This document shows, piece by piece, positions 26,544-35,847 of a stretch of 62,303 nucleotides of DNA. The notes beneath the pieces are model-generated. The model saw only the letters and a list, made by a program, of their open reading frames with translations, was not told where the DNA came from and searched no databases. This DNA is from Haloferax elongans ATCC BAA-1513. Lineage in GTDB: Archaea; Halobacteriota; Halobacteria; Halobacteriales; Haloferacaceae. The number at the start of each line of letters is the position of its first letter. Positions within the stretch are counted from its first letter, which is position 1. The DNA is taken from the NCBI RefSeq assembly GCF_000336755.1, contig NZ_AOLK01000002.1, positions 1 through 62,303 of the forward strand, written 5' to 3'. The translations under genes were made by a program, and so were the position numbers.

Positions 26544-27569
26544 ATGTACAAAGACAACTCAATCGCCGTCGTCGTACCAGCGTACAACGAAGAGGGATAC
26601 GTCGGAGCCGTCATCGACACGATGCCTTCGTTCGTCGACGTCGCGTACGTCATCGACGACGGGTCCACAGACGGGACGTGGGACGAAATCGTGAGCCACG
26701 CCGAGGCGTTCAACGCCGAACACACGCCGGAATCGCCCGCCTACGACGACGTCATCGTGCCGATTCAACACGAGGAAAACCGCGGTGTCGGCGGCGCACT
26801 CAAGACCGGGTATCTCCAGGCGCTGGAAGACGAGGTCGACATTACGGCGGTGCTGGGTGGTGACGGCCAGATGGACCCAGACGAACTCGCGAAGTACCTC
26901 GACCCAATCGCCGAGGGAGACGCTGACTACGCCAAGGGCAACCGCTTCATGAAGCGTGAAGACCTCGAAGCGATGCCTAGTTTCCGCCTCGTCGGTAACT
27001 CGATGCTCTCGTATCTGACGAAGATTGCCAGTGGCTACTGGAAGACGATGGACCCGCAAAACGGGTACACGGCAATCTCGTACGAGGCCCTGAAGGAGGC
27101 CGATATCGAGAACATGTACGAGTACTACGGATACTGCAACGACCTCCTCGTCAAACTCAACGTCGAAAATCTCCGCGTTGCCGACGTGGCGTGTTCTGCC
27201 GAGTATCTCTACGACGACGACTGGAAGAGTCATATCGACTACGGTGAGTACATCCCACGCGTCTCTGGCATGTTGCTCCAGAACTACTTCTGGCGAGTGA
27301 AGAACAAGTACTTGCTTCGGGACTTTCACCCCTTGGCGGCATTCTACCTCCTCGGGACCGCAGTTTCAGGTATCTCACTCATGGGGCTCGTCGCGGCGGG
27401 CGTAGTTGGGGACGAAGACACCCCGTCAGGGCTCGGTAGTTGGGTGCTCGGCTTCCTTTTCGGTGCTATCTTCCTCCTTCTCGGGATGGTTTTCGACCAC
27501 GACGACAACGAGACACTCGAAATTCAGGTCGACGACACGACTTACGATACCGCAGTTCCCACTGAATAA
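26544..27569 (+). CDS. Membrane-anchored family 2 glycosyltransferase (DPM/AglJ-like)
   Basis: 341 residues. GT-A domain: SIAVVVPAYNEEGYVGAVIDTM, YVIDDGSTDGTWDEI, VGGALKTGYLQALEDEVDITAVLGGDGQMDPDEL cut here, giving the GDGQMDP metal motif. Two helices at about 265-285 and 295-315 anchor it. The pattern matches dolichyl-phosphate hexosyltransferases such as AglJ, which load the first sugar onto dolichyl phosphate on the cytoplasmic face. It probably starts the lipid-linked glycan of this locus. The gene lies between the HTH_10 regulator and the second beta-helix gene. Confidence 0.85.
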   Translation: MYKDNSIAVVVPAYNEEGYVGAVIDTMPSFVDVAYVIDDGSTDGTWDEIVSHAEAFNAEHTPESPAYDDVIVPIQHEENRGVGGALKTGYLQALEDEVDITAVLGGDGQMDPDELAKYLDPIAEGDADYAKGNRFMKREDLEAMPSFRLVGNSMLSYLTKIASGYWKTMDPQNGYTAISYEALKEADIENMYEYYGYCNDLLVKLNVENLRVADVACSAEYLYDDDWKSHIDYGEYIPRVSGMLLQNYFWRVKNKYLLRDFHPLAAFYLLGTAVSGISLMGLVAAGVVGDEDTPSGLGSWVLGFLFGAIFLLLGMVFDHDDNETLEIQVDDTTYDTAVPTE

Positions 27570-27675
27570 CGATGGATCGATAGCACGCCCACTAGTCGTT
27601 TGGTCTACAACTAGTATTTAAATGCTGGCTATATGAAGGCACAGGCACTGGTTATGATTGGCCGTAGTTCTGATT

Positions 27676-29319
27676 ATGAACGAACCAGATTCGGAGAACC
27701 CATCGGGCAGTGGGGGGCCACGTGTCGGTTCGGTCGGGTCGAAAGTCACCAGACGGACGTACCTCTTGGGTACGGTCGGTGCTCTCGGCTTCAGCGGCTA
27801 CGTAGCGACCTCGACCGAGGCCGTTCGGGCTGATACACTCACCGTGGAACTTCCACAGGAGTACCTCGACCGGTTCGACAACATCGTGAACATCGTCGAT
27901 GCGGGTGCAGACCCAACTGGCACGGAGCCTATCGACGATATCCTCGCTTCGGCCGTCGCAGACGACACACTCGTCGTGTTTCCCGAGGGGCGGTACCTGA
28001 TGCACAGCCAACTCCGAAAGACGGGGTACAAAAACCTCGGCTTTTACGGGGATAATGCGACACTCACTCACGGCCAAATCGACGCGATAGAAAACAACGT
28101 CGTGACTGACGGTGAGTTCACGGGTGCTGCCCGGTTCTTCCGGCTCGGTGTCATCTACGCGCCTGGAAAGGACTTGCTTTTCGAGGGGTTCACGTTCGAC
28201 TTCGTCCCGGAACAAACTGGGATTCGCGCTATCGAAGCCTACGTCACCGATGGGTTAGAGGTTCGTGACATCACTATCGTCGGCGAACACGACACCGGAA
28301 CCTTGGGTCCTGCGCTGTTTAGCGTGACCACAGCGAATGGGTCTGGCGTCGTCGAGCGGTTCAAGGCACCTGACGGTGCGGCGTTCACTAAAGATACTAT
28401 CGGAGACATCAACCTCGGGCCGACCGGGATTCTCATCGATCCTAACAGCGCCGGGACGCTTCGAATAGTCGACTGTGAACTCGGGCGGTTCCCGGACAAT
28501 GGGCTCTATGTCTCGGGGGCGAATGGGACGGTTCACGTCGAGGGTGGCACGTACAAAAACAGCACTGTGACGTCGATTCGGCTCAAGGGCTATCGGAGTA
28601 GCATCCGGGGTGTCGATATCATCATCGACGAGTTGGTGTCTGGAATTAGTCAGCGCGGAATTCGCCTCGACGACGGTGCGGACTTCCTCGTTGAAGAGAC
28701 GACGGTCACGGTCACTGGGCCAGCGGAAAACGCGATTCGCGTCCTCAACGACGCCGAAACCTCGACAATCAAAAACTGCTCTATCGTTCTGAACGACGCC
28801 AAGGGAAGTGCTCGGGGAATCCAATTGACCGAAAACGCCGGGCGCGTCGAGGTCTTGGATACGACCATCGAGGTTTACGGGTCTGAGTTTGCGGTGTACC
28901 TTCAGGGGAACAACGACTCACAGGACTCGATGGCGTTGTTGAGGAACGTCACCATTACCGGGCCCGCACCGGGTGATTCAGCACGCGAAGCGATTCGTGT
29001 CGAGCGCGCGAACGGACGATTCGAGAATCTGGTTGTCGACCAACCCGGAGACAACTACCGTCGGTGCGTCGAAATACACGCAGACGACAACCTGTTCATC
29101 GGTGGGACCTACCAGTCGACCCACCATCCCTTCATCAACAAGGGGAACAGAACCCGATTCGACGAAGTCACTGCGCGTTCGTACGGTGGGTGGCAGGCGG
29201 CCAAACTGTACGCCGAGGGAACCGACGTAGTCGTCATGGATTCCACCCTCTACGGTGGCTACATCGACAAGGGCGCAGAAGGTTTCATCGTCGACAACAC
29301 CGAGATGCCCCCTGCCTAA
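27676..29319 (+). CDS. Tat-exported right-handed beta-helix protein, copy 2
   Basis: About 547 residues from MNEPDSENPS at 27676; an ATG at 27658 is possible. The Tat motif is VTRRTYLLGTVGALGFSG. The mature part begins NIVDAGADPTGTEPIDDIL and continues as coils with TSIRLKGYRSSIRGVDIIID and similar turns, parallel to copy 1 (24.1 kb) along nearly the whole length. A TATTTAAA box at about 27613-27620 is the likely promoter. It may be a polysaccharide lyase or epimerase acting on the exported acidic glycan. Confidence 0.75.
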   Translation: MNEPDSENPSGSGGPRVGSVGSKVTRRTYLLGTVGALGFSGYVATSTEAVRADTLTVELPQEYLDRFDNIVNIVDAGADPTGTEPIDDILASAVADDTLVVFPEGRYLMHSQLRKTGYKNLGFYGDNATLTHGQIDAIENNVVTDGEFTGAARFFRLGVIYAPGKDLLFEGFTFDFVPEQTGIRAIEAYVTDGLEVRDITIVGEHDTGTLGPALFSVTTANGSGVVERFKAPDGAAFTKDTIGDINLGPTGILIDPNSAGTLRIVDCELGRFPDNGLYVSGANGTVHVEGGTYKNSTVTSIRLKGYRSSIRGVDIIIDELVSGISQRGIRLDDGADFLVEETTVTVTGPAENAIRVLNDAETSTIKNCSIVLNDAKGSARGIQLTENAGRVEVLDTTIEVYGSEFAVYLQGNNDSQDSMALLRNVTITGPAPGDSAREAIRVERANGRFENLVVDQPGDNYRRCVEIHADDNLFIGGTYQSTHHPFINKGNRTRFDEVTARSYGGWQAAKLYAEGTDVVVMDSTLYGGYIDKGAEGFIVDNTEMPPA

Positions 29320-29345
29320 ACGCGTCTCTCAGTGAGACGAGGGGG

Positions 29346-29367
29346 CCTTACCCACCCGATAATCATG
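29346..29367 (+). promoter_or_regulatory. 22-bp locus promoter motif (site 9)
   Basis: CCTTAC-N7-ATAATCA-TG, with one mismatch in the TATA part, 31 nt before the GT4 ATG at 29397. Confidence 0.55.
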
Positions 29368-29396
29368 AGTCGGGAGTGAGCACCGTGCAGTAACGC

Positions 29397-30617
29397 ATGG
29401 ACACCGACCGGTTAGCCGATAAGAACCTCCTCGTGGTCTCACACGGCTACAAGCACTTCGTCAAGTCGCAGGTAGACGTTCTCGCATCGTACTTCGACAC
29501 GATTACCGTCTGCGTCAGATACAACTGGTTCGCAGACGTGGCATCGCGACTTCCGATAGACGCCGGTGATGGGTTCGGAAAGGACGCGAAAATAGCACGG
29601 GACAACGTCCCTGACAACGTCCACGTCGTCGAGACGCCACTTCTGTACCTCCCGGTCGATATCCAACGCGAGCATCTTCTCGGACAACAGCACGTCCGTA
29701 AAGTTCGGAAGAAACTCGAAGACTACCCCATCTCGTTCGACCTGATTCACTGCCACATGTCGTGGACTTCGGGCTACGTTGGTGCGCGACTGAAAGACGA
29801 ACTCGATATCCCGTATCTCCTCACTGTCCACGCCAACCGCGACTGGTTCGAGCGACAACTCCAGTCCGACAACGACCGACTGGAGACGGCGTGGTCCGCC
29901 GCCGACCGCCTCATCCGCGTCAACCGTCGCGACCGCTCGAAGCTCGACCCGTACAACGACGACGTGGTCCACGTTCCGAACGGCTACGACACGGATATCT
30001 TCGAGCGAATCCCCACTGACGAGGCGCGAAAGAGACTCGGTCTCGACGACGACACCCCGGTCGTCTTCGCTCTCGGGACGTTGAAGCCGCGGAAAGGATT
30101 CCAACACCTGATGCGTGCGATGACGCGGGTCCACGACAGCGACCCCGGCACTCGCCTCGTCATCGGCGGACAGGGTGGCATGCGCGACGAACTCGAATCG
30201 CTCGCGTCCGACCTCGGCATCGCCGACCAAACCGCCCTCCTCGGCTACGTGGAGTCGGAGACGCTGAACGACTGGATGAACGCTGCAGACGTGTTCGTCC
30301 TCCCGAGCTACAGCGAGAGTTTCGGCGTGGTCCAACTGGAGGCGATGGCGTGCGGAACGCCTGTTGTCGCCACCAAAAATGGCGGGAGCGAAGAGGTTGT
30401 CACGAGCGAGGCGTACGGGCTCCTCGTGGACGGGCCGGAATCACACGACGAACTCGCCGACGCCGTCGTCGAGGCACTTCACCGTCAGTGGGATGCCGAC
30501 GCCATCGAGTCCTACGCGAACGAATTCACGTGGGAGAACGTGTGTGAGGAACTCGCCGACCTGTACGTAGACGTACTCGACGAGTCGCAGAAATCGACCG
30601 TCTCGACGGTCCACTAG
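29397..30617 (+). CDS. Family 4 glycosyltransferase
   Basis: 406 residues, GT-B fold. The N-terminal half has LLVVSHGYKHFVKSQVDVLA and FDLIHCHMSWTSGYVGA. The C-terminal half has VFALGTLKPRKGFQHLMRAM and the GT4 donor motif FVLPSYSESFGVVQLEAMACGTPVVAT (cut), with Glu spacing E-x7-E. It transfers a sugar from a nucleotide donor in the cytoplasm, retaining the anomeric configuration. The flippase gene converges on it. The acceptor is unknown but is presumably the lipid-linked glycan. Confidence 0.9.
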   Translation: MDTDRLADKNLLVVSHGYKHFVKSQVDVLASYFDTITVCVRYNWFADVASRLPIDAGDGFGKDAKIARDNVPDNVHVVETPLLYLPVDIQREHLLGQQHVRKVRKKLEDYPISFDLIHCHMSWTSGYVGARLKDELDIPYLLTVHANRDWFERQLQSDNDRLETAWSAADRLIRVNRRDRSKLDPYNDDVVHVPNGYDTDIFERIPTDEARKRLGLDDDTPVVFALGTLKPRKGFQHLMRAMTRVHDSDPGTRLVIGGQGGMRDELESLASDLGIADQTALLGYVESETLNDWMNAADVFVLPSYSESFGVVQLEAMACGTPVVATKNGGSEEVVTSEAYGLLVDGPESHDELADAVVEALHRQWDADAIESYANEFTWENVCEELADLYVDVLDESQKSTVSTVH

Positions 30618-30697
30618 GGGTACGCGGCCGGAATTAAGAGCGCCGCCGTCTTCTTTCTCACTCTCGTCTGTTCAGTCTCGGACGAAAAGGGTCGCAG

Positions 30698-33304
30698 TTA
30701 GAGCGCGCTCCGTCCGGCGAGTGCGACGACACCGACGAACAGCATCGACTGGTACCACACCGCACCAGTCGGTAGCCACCCCGCCGAAAGCCACTGTATC
30801 GGCAGCAAATCGCTTACGGCTGCCGGAGTAGCCATCAACAGCGTCGACCCATCGGTCGAGTCCGTGGGAGTACTCTCCCCCGCTGAACTCGACGTCGTGG
30901 AGTCAGTCGCCGTGGTCTCTTCCGTCGATTCGGTCGTCTCGGCCGTTGTGTCACTCGACGTTTCGGTCGTGGTGTCCGTGGCTGTGGTGTCTGTCGTCGT
31001 GTCTGTACTAGTGGTCGTCTCAGTGGTCGTCGTCTCAGTCGTAGTCGTCGTGTCGGTGGTGGTGTCTGTGGTGGTCGCAGTGGTCGTGGTGTCCGTAGTT
31101 GTGGTGTCAGTCGTCGTGTCTGTACTGGTGGTCGTCGTTGCCGTGGTCCCTGGGGTTCCGGTCGTGGTGGTGGTCGTTGTGGTGTTATTCCCCGGCGAAT
31201 CAGTCGTCGTTGTTGCGGTCGTGGTCGTTGTCGTCGTGTTGTTTCCGGGCGAGTCGGTCGTGGTGGTAGTGGTGGTTGTTGTAGTGTTGTTCCCCGGCGT
31301 GCCGGTCGTCGTTGTCGTCGTGTTGTTGGTCGGCGAATCTGTGGTCGTCGTTGTCGACGTGGGCGCTTGGGTTGGCGTGTCGTCATCGCCACTGTCGTCA
31401 TCATCCTCATCGTCGTCATCGTCGTCGCCACCACCGCCGAAGAACCCGCCGTCGTCGGTTGTCGTCGTGGTCGGTGAGCTAGTCGACGTGGTCTGGTTGC
31501 TCGCTGTCGTCGTCGCTGGGGTCCTTGTCGGGAGCGCTCTGTCTATTATCGACGGCGTGTCTGTCACGGGGGGCATCGGTGTATCCGTGACCGGAGAGGT
31601 GTTGTTGACCTCGGGAACCGGTGAGTCGCCGTCGATAGACGGCCCGACGTCGACGCTGGGGACGCCCATCGCGAGTGCGACTCCCGAGAGGGAAAGCAAG
31701 ACACCGACAGCGAGCAGTACGTACTGAAGCGTGTCTTTGTGGCGTTCGGCCCACGACTCGTTGCCCCACGCCGGGTCGCTCGTCGTTTCGATTTCACCGC
31801 GGCGTGCTTGTGCTCTCGTCGCCCACGAACCGAGTGGGTCGGGAAGCGACGCCATCACGTCGAGTGCTTCGTCGACGCCGACAGCGCCGACCATGAATGC
31901 CACCGTCACGTACACGAGAAATCCAATCGGTGGCACGACTACCAGCGCGACGAGGCTGTGTTCGAGCGTCATCGAGAGCAGGAATATCGGAACACCGGCG
32001 ATGAATCCCGTCGCGAAGATTCGACTGATTCGGGCGTCTGAAAACGGTTTGAACCCGAGATACCGGGCACTAAAGAGGTTGAAAAGGGGCAGCGACGAGT
32101 AGCCAGTCGTCGTCGCGATTGCCGCGCCGAGAATCCCGTATCGAGGGATGAGAAGCGCGTTCAACCCGAGGTTCAGCGCGGCTGCAGCGCCTGTCGCCGT
32201 GATGAGCGGTTTCATGTCCGCTTTCGCGTGGCTAATTGCGAGAATCGGCCTGACGACTGCGAACCCAATCGTTCCGGGAAGAAGGATGAGAAGCGGTGTG
32301 ACCACTGGCATCGAGCCGTCGCCGAGATAGAGCGGAACGAAGTCCTTCGCGAGCGCCCCGAGTCCAATCGACAGCAGGACGACGACGAGCATCCCGTAGC
32401 GCGTGACACGCGATGCGATTTCGTTAATCTGCTCGATGCGGTCTTCGGCCCAGAGATCCGAGACGGATTGAATGAGCATCGACTGAATCGAACGCGGGAT
32501 GACCCAGAGGAACTGCGTGATGACAAGCGCAGATTTGTAGTATCCGACCTGCGTCTCCGTGACGAACGACGCGAGCATCAGGACGTCGACGTGGTACATC
32601 GACGTCAGGAACAACATATAGACCACAGAGAGGTGGTTGAAGCTGAACAGTTCCTTCGTCGGGAACTCCTGTGGCGGCGTGGAGACGACGCCACGAAGCG
32701 AGATACTACTTCTGAGCCACCACATCGCGAGGAGGGCCACGAGTCCGTTGACGACGATGAGGCCTACCATCAGCCCCCCGATTTCGAACCCGAGATAGGC
32801 GATACCGATGAGTGCGATTCTGGAGCCGACTTTGTTGAACACCCGGAGTGGCTCCGAGAGGTGTTCTTGCTTGAGTCCCATCAGCGACCGTCGCGAGTAC
32901 TCGCGGAACTGTGTCGCGATAGTCAACCCGGCCAGCCCGTAGAACCCGATGACGTACTCTCTTCCGAGGAATCGTGTGACGAGTCCCGACCACGCCGCGA
33001 GGGCAAACGCGATTGCAGTCAGCACCGCCAGAACAGTTCCAAGTCGGAAGTAGTAGCCGAAGACGTGCGACTTCCAATCGCTAATCGACCGGTCCTCGGC
33101 GAGGAACTTCCGAGCCCCGCTGTTGATACCCGAACTCATCAATATCGTCGAGATACCGAAGACCGCAGTGAGAGTACTGTACCGGCCGTAGAGTTCGAAT
33201 CCGAGGGTCGTGATGAGAATTGGCGTCAGAACCACCGAGGAGAGGACGATGAAGATTCGGCCGCCGACGATAGAGAGAAACGCCGTGACCATGTTACGGC
33301 TCAT
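30698..33304 (-). CDS. Wzx-type flippase fused to a long Thr-rich tail
   Basis: About 868 residues from the ATG at 33304 (MSRNMVTAFLSIVGG), which has a GAGGGGGTG ribosome-binding site; the ATG at 33439 would start inside the promoter motif. Residues 1-500 are a 12-14-helix polysaccharide flippase (RIFIVLSSVVLTPILITTLG, SGINSGARKFL). One more helix (about 525-545) follows, then some 260 residues of Thr/Asp/Ser/Gly low complexity with many N-N-T sequons and an acidic DDDDDDEDDDD run, then a final hydrophobic segment. Normal flippases end after the helices, so the tail is unusual. It presumably moves the glycan-lipid outward. Confidence 0.8.
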   Translation of the reverse strand: MSRNMVTAFLSIVGGRIFIVLSSVVLTPILITTLGFELYGRYSTLTAVFGISTILMSSGINSGARKFLAEDRSISDWKSHVFGYYFRLGTVLAVLTAIAFALAAWSGLVTRFLGREYVIGFYGLAGLTIATQFREYSRRSLMGLKQEHLSEPLRVFNKVGSRIALIGIAYLGFEIGGLMVGLIVVNGLVALLAMWWLRSSISLRGVVSTPPQEFPTKELFSFNHLSVVYMLFLTSMYHVDVLMLASFVTETQVGYYKSALVITQFLWVIPRSIQSMLIQSVSDLWAEDRIEQINEIASRVTRYGMLVVVLLSIGLGALAKDFVPLYLGDGSMPVVTPLLILLPGTIGFAVVRPILAISHAKADMKPLITATGAAAALNLGLNALLIPRYGILGAAIATTTGYSSLPLFNLFSARYLGFKPFSDARISRIFATGFIAGVPIFLLSMTLEHSLVALVVVPPIGFLVYVTVAFMVGAVGVDEALDVMASLPDPLGSWATRAQARRGEIETTSDPAWGNESWAERHKDTLQYVLLAVGVLLSLSGVALAMGVPSVDVGPSIDGDSPVPEVNNTSPVTDTPMPPVTDTPSIIDRALPTRTPATTTASNQTTSTSSPTTTTTDDGGFFGGGGDDDDDDEDDDDSGDDDTPTQAPTSTTTTTDSPTNNTTTTTTGTPGNNTTTTTTTTTTDSPGNNTTTTTTTATTTTDSPGNNTTTTTTTTGTPGTTATTTTSTDTTTDTTTTDTTTTATTTDTTTDTTTTTETTTTETTTSTDTTTDTTATDTTTETSSDTTAETTESTEETTATDSTTSSSAGESTPTDSTDGSTLLMATPAAVSDLLPIQWLSAGWLPTGAVWYQSMLFVGVVALAGRSAL
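30880..31480. repeat. Low-complexity repeat tract in the flippase tail
   Basis: On the plus strand this is a long run of gtcgtg/gtggtg-type triplets encoding mostly Thr on the minus strand, with sub-repeats of the unit DSPGNNTTTTTT. Length changes by slippage are likely. Confidence 0.7.
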
Positions 33305-33439
33305 AGAGGCCACCCCCTCGTGGCACGCCTGACTCGTGGTCTCAGGTTCACCGTCCACGACTGGTGGCAACGTATCGAACGCAGGTAACGTTTCACTGTC
33401 AATCCCATCTGCTGTTGACCACCTATCACACCGACCCAT

Positions 33440-33461
33440 CCTTATTATCGAGTAGATAGTT
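33440..33461 (-). promoter_or_regulatory. 22-bp locus promoter motif (site 11, variant)
   Basis: Coding strand AACTAT-N7-ATAATAA-GG. It drives the flippase gene with a 5' UTR of about 110 nt to the ATG at 33304. Confidence 0.5.
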
Positions 33462-33537
33462 CGAACTTATCGCTCGGGTAAGACGATACGCAGGCGCACC
33501 ACCGTCCGAATTGATGTAGATTGACGCCCCGACGAGC

Positions 33538-33559
33538 CGTTACCAAATCGATAATAAAG
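33538..33559 (+). promoter_or_regulatory. 22-bp locus promoter motif (site 10)
   Basis: CGTTAC-N7-ATAATAA-AG, ending 34 nt before the GT2 ATG at 33592. It forms a divergent pair with the flippase promoter about 80 bp away. Confidence 0.55.
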
Positions 33560-33591
33560 GCCACAGAGTGGTGAGTAGCAGTCGATACTCG

Positions 33592-34506
33592 ATGCCGACA
33601 GTGAGCGTCATCATTCCAACGTACAACCGAGCGGACGTGTTACCACGGGCAATCGACAGTGCTCTCGACCAAACGCTGTCTGACGTCGAGGTAATCGTCG
33701 TCGACGACGCCTCGTCCGACGAGACAGAGCCGGTCGTAACCTCTTACGACGACCCACGCGTGATTTACCGCGCCCACGAGACGAATCAAGGCGGGAGCGC
33801 GGCACGCAACACCGGAATCGAAATTGCGGAGGGAGAGTACATCGCGCTTCTCGACTCCGACGACGAGTGGGCGCCGACGAAACTCGAACGACAGGTCGGG
33901 ACGCTCGAACGGCGCTCCGACGAGTGGGTCGCTGCGTACTGCGGGACGACCATCGTCGACGACGAGGAGGCAAACCCGCTGTGGGAGCGCTTCAAATCGC
34001 TCGTCGGGAGACACAGTTCGAGAGAGGGTGCGGAAGGCGGCGAGGAACTCGTCAAGGAAATTCTCATGGAGAACCTCCACACCAGTGCTGGCTCGACGCT
34101 CATCGTCGAGAAATCGGTCGTGGACAAAATCGACGGCTTCGACGAGTCGTTCGACCGCTATCAGGACACCGAGTTTCTGATTCGAGTCCTCAAACAAGGC
34201 AAACTCGCATACGTCGACGAACCGCTCTTACTTCGGTATCCGTCGGGTGGTCCGAGTGCTGATGCTGTCCGACAGGCGAACAGCCACTATCTACAGACGT
34301 TCGCCGAAGACGTCGTCGAACTCGAAACCCGAGGATACGACGTCACAGGCACCCACCACTACGCCCTTGCGTCGTTGTATCTCCGAGAAGGCCGCTTCGA
34401 ACCCGGACTTGCATTCCTCCGCTCGGGCACGACACCCGGCATCGGTCAGCTTCCGGGTCTCTTATTCAGCGTGGTCAAAGGATTTCAGAATCGAATGAGC
34501 GCCTGA
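33592..34506 (+). CDS. Family 2 glycosyltransferase
   Basis: 304 residues from MPTVSVIIPTYNRADVLPRA. GT-A motifs: VEVIVVDDASSDETEPVV, GGSAARNTGIEIAEGEYIAL and the metal motif LLDSDDEW. Middle region SFDRYQDTEFLIRVLKQGKLAYVDEPLLLRY cut; the YQDTEF Asp is the likely base. It has no membrane anchor and probably works on the inner leaflet with the other transferases. The gene is divergent from the flippase and convergent with the transmembrane regulator gene. Confidence 0.88.
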   Translation: MPTVSVIIPTYNRADVLPRAIDSALDQTLSDVEVIVVDDASSDETEPVVTSYDDPRVIYRAHETNQGGSAARNTGIEIAEGEYIALLDSDDEWAPTKLERQVGTLERRSDEWVAAYCGTTIVDDEEANPLWERFKSLVGRHSSREGAEGGEELVKEILMENLHTSAGSTLIVEKSVVDKIDGFDESFDRYQDTEFLIRVLKQGKLAYVDEPLLLRYPSGGPSADAVRQANSHYLQTFAEDVVELETRGYDVTGTHHYALASLYLREGRFEPGLAFLRSGTTPGIGQLPGLLFSVVKGFQNRMSA

Positions 34507-34515
34507 CTGTCGGGG

Positions 34516-35847
34516 CTACTCTTCGAGGGGAGAGGCGACTCCTTCGGGCATCGACCCCTTCTCGGCGACGATATTTTGCCTGCCGACGCTAATCTTCTCT
34601 ATCGTCCCATCGTCACACATCCGGGAGAGCAGCCGACTCACTTTCGACTTCGACCAGTTGTTGCTCTCGACGATTGTGCTCTGGTACACCCAGCCGTCGT
34701 TCTCTCGAAGCAACTGCACGACTCTGTCTTCGTCGGTCAAGATTGGTTTCGATGGTTCCTGGGTGTCTGACAACCCCGGGCGCTGTGAGGACTGATGGGT
34801 GTCTGGTTTGGTTTCGGGTCTGGGTTCGGATTCCGGTTCGACAGCCGCGTTGTCGTCGGCTTTCTGATTACTCATCACCCTGTTCAGCAACCCACTGGAC
34901 GGATACATCTCGGCGGCTCGAACCCACCGCGTTCCGACCGTGACGACGCCGAGCAGTGCCCCGCCTGCGAACAGGAGCAATGGTGTGGTTCTGGCATCGT
35001 CGATTTTCGTCCCGAGTTTGGTTTCGAGCCCGTCGCGGAGACCATCGCCATCTGTGTCGGCGACGACGGGGTTGCTATCGTGTGCGTACTCGTACGCATC
35101 GTTCAGTCCATCGTTGTCGGTGTCGGCCGTGGGGTCTTTCGGTGGCGTTCCGAGGCGGTTCTCGACACCGTCTGGGATGCCGTCTCCGTCTGTATCAGCG
35201 TTTGTCGGTGACAGCGAGTTCGACAGCTCCATCGCGTCCCCCAGATTGTCACCGTCGGTGTCGGCGTCTGTCGGTGAGGTTCCGTAATTTTTCACCTCGG
35301 CACCGTCTTCGAGACTGTCTTTGTCGGTGTCCATGAGAAACATCGAGGTGTTGTTCGACAGTTCGTTTACATTGGAGAGTTCGTCACTGTCGATGTCTCC
35401 TTGCTTCTCGATGATACTGACGTTGACTGTGTCGGTACCGAGTTTCTCGGGCTGGCCGGGATAGTTGTTCCACAGGACGACTGTGACGTTTGTCGATTTC
35501 TCGAACGCCGAGAGGTTCTCGTACTCGAACGTCACGCTCTGTGTGCCTTTAGCTGCACTCTTGTCTTGACAGCTAATCTGCTCTCCGTCTTCGTCTTGGA
35601 CACAGAGCTTGTAGTGGTTCGACTCGTTCAAAGCGTTGAACGTCACTTCGAGGGAGTTAGATTCCGCTTCCCAGAGGTACGCTGAGTCACTAGACTGTTT
35701 GACTGGGACCGTATTCGTGAACTCGCCTTCGACGAACGTCGTAGCCCCTGTCCCGTCCGGCGACGCGGCGACAGAGGCTGGAGCGACGAGCGTGGTCAGA
35801 ATACAGATACCTATCACGAACAGGGCTCGTCTCTGTGTCATCGTCAC
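34516..35847 (-). CDS. Transmembrane regulator: TSP3 calcium repeats outside, winged helix inside
   Basis: 443 residues. A Sec-type signal (RRALFVIGICILTTLVAPASVAA) is followed by a beta-rich domain (30-150), then about five thrombospondin-type-3 repeats (DTDKDSLEDGAE, DADTDGDNLGDAME, NADTDGDGIPDGVE, DTDNDGLNDAYE, DTDGDGLRDGLE) at about 155-275. A transmembrane helix (LLLFAGGALLGVVTVGT) comes next, a Pro/Glu linker, and a C-terminal winged helix (DRVVQLLRENDGWVYQSTIV, SKSKVSRLLSRMCDDGTIEK). The order implies sensing outside (calcium or cell-wall state) and DNA binding inside without a cytoplasmic partner. Targets are unknown. Confidence 0.78.
   Translation of the reverse strand: MTMTQRRALFVIGICILTTLVAPASVAASPDGTGATTFVEGEFTNTVPVKQSSDSAYLWEAESNSLEVTFNALNESNHYKLCVQDEDGEQISCQDKSAAKGTQSVTFEYENLSAFEKSTNVTVVLWNNYPGQPEKLGTDTVNVSIIEKQGDIDSDELSNVNELSNNTSMFLMDTDKDSLEDGAEVKNYGTSPTDADTDGDNLGDAMELSNSLSPTNADTDGDGIPDGVENRLGTPPKDPTADTDNDGLNDAYEYAHDSNPVVADTDGDGLRDGLETKLGTKIDDARTTPLLLFAGGALLGVVTVGTRWVRAAEMYPSSGLLNRVMSNQKADDNAAVEPESEPRPETKPDTHQSSQRPGLSDTQEPSKPILTDEDRVVQLLRENDGWVYQSTIVESNNWSKSKVSRLLSRMCDDGTIEKISVGRQNIVAEKGSMPEGVASPLEE

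Noticed and set aside
30864-31727. Val-rich plus-strand ORF of 287 codons
   Set aside because: Antisense of the Thr-rich flippase tail. Thr codons (ACN) read as Val (GTN) on the other strand, so the repeats explain it.
32228-33388. 386-codon plus-strand ORF
   Set aside because: Antisense to the flippase helices. Highly charged Glu/Arg composition is the usual mirror of hydrophobic coding sequence.
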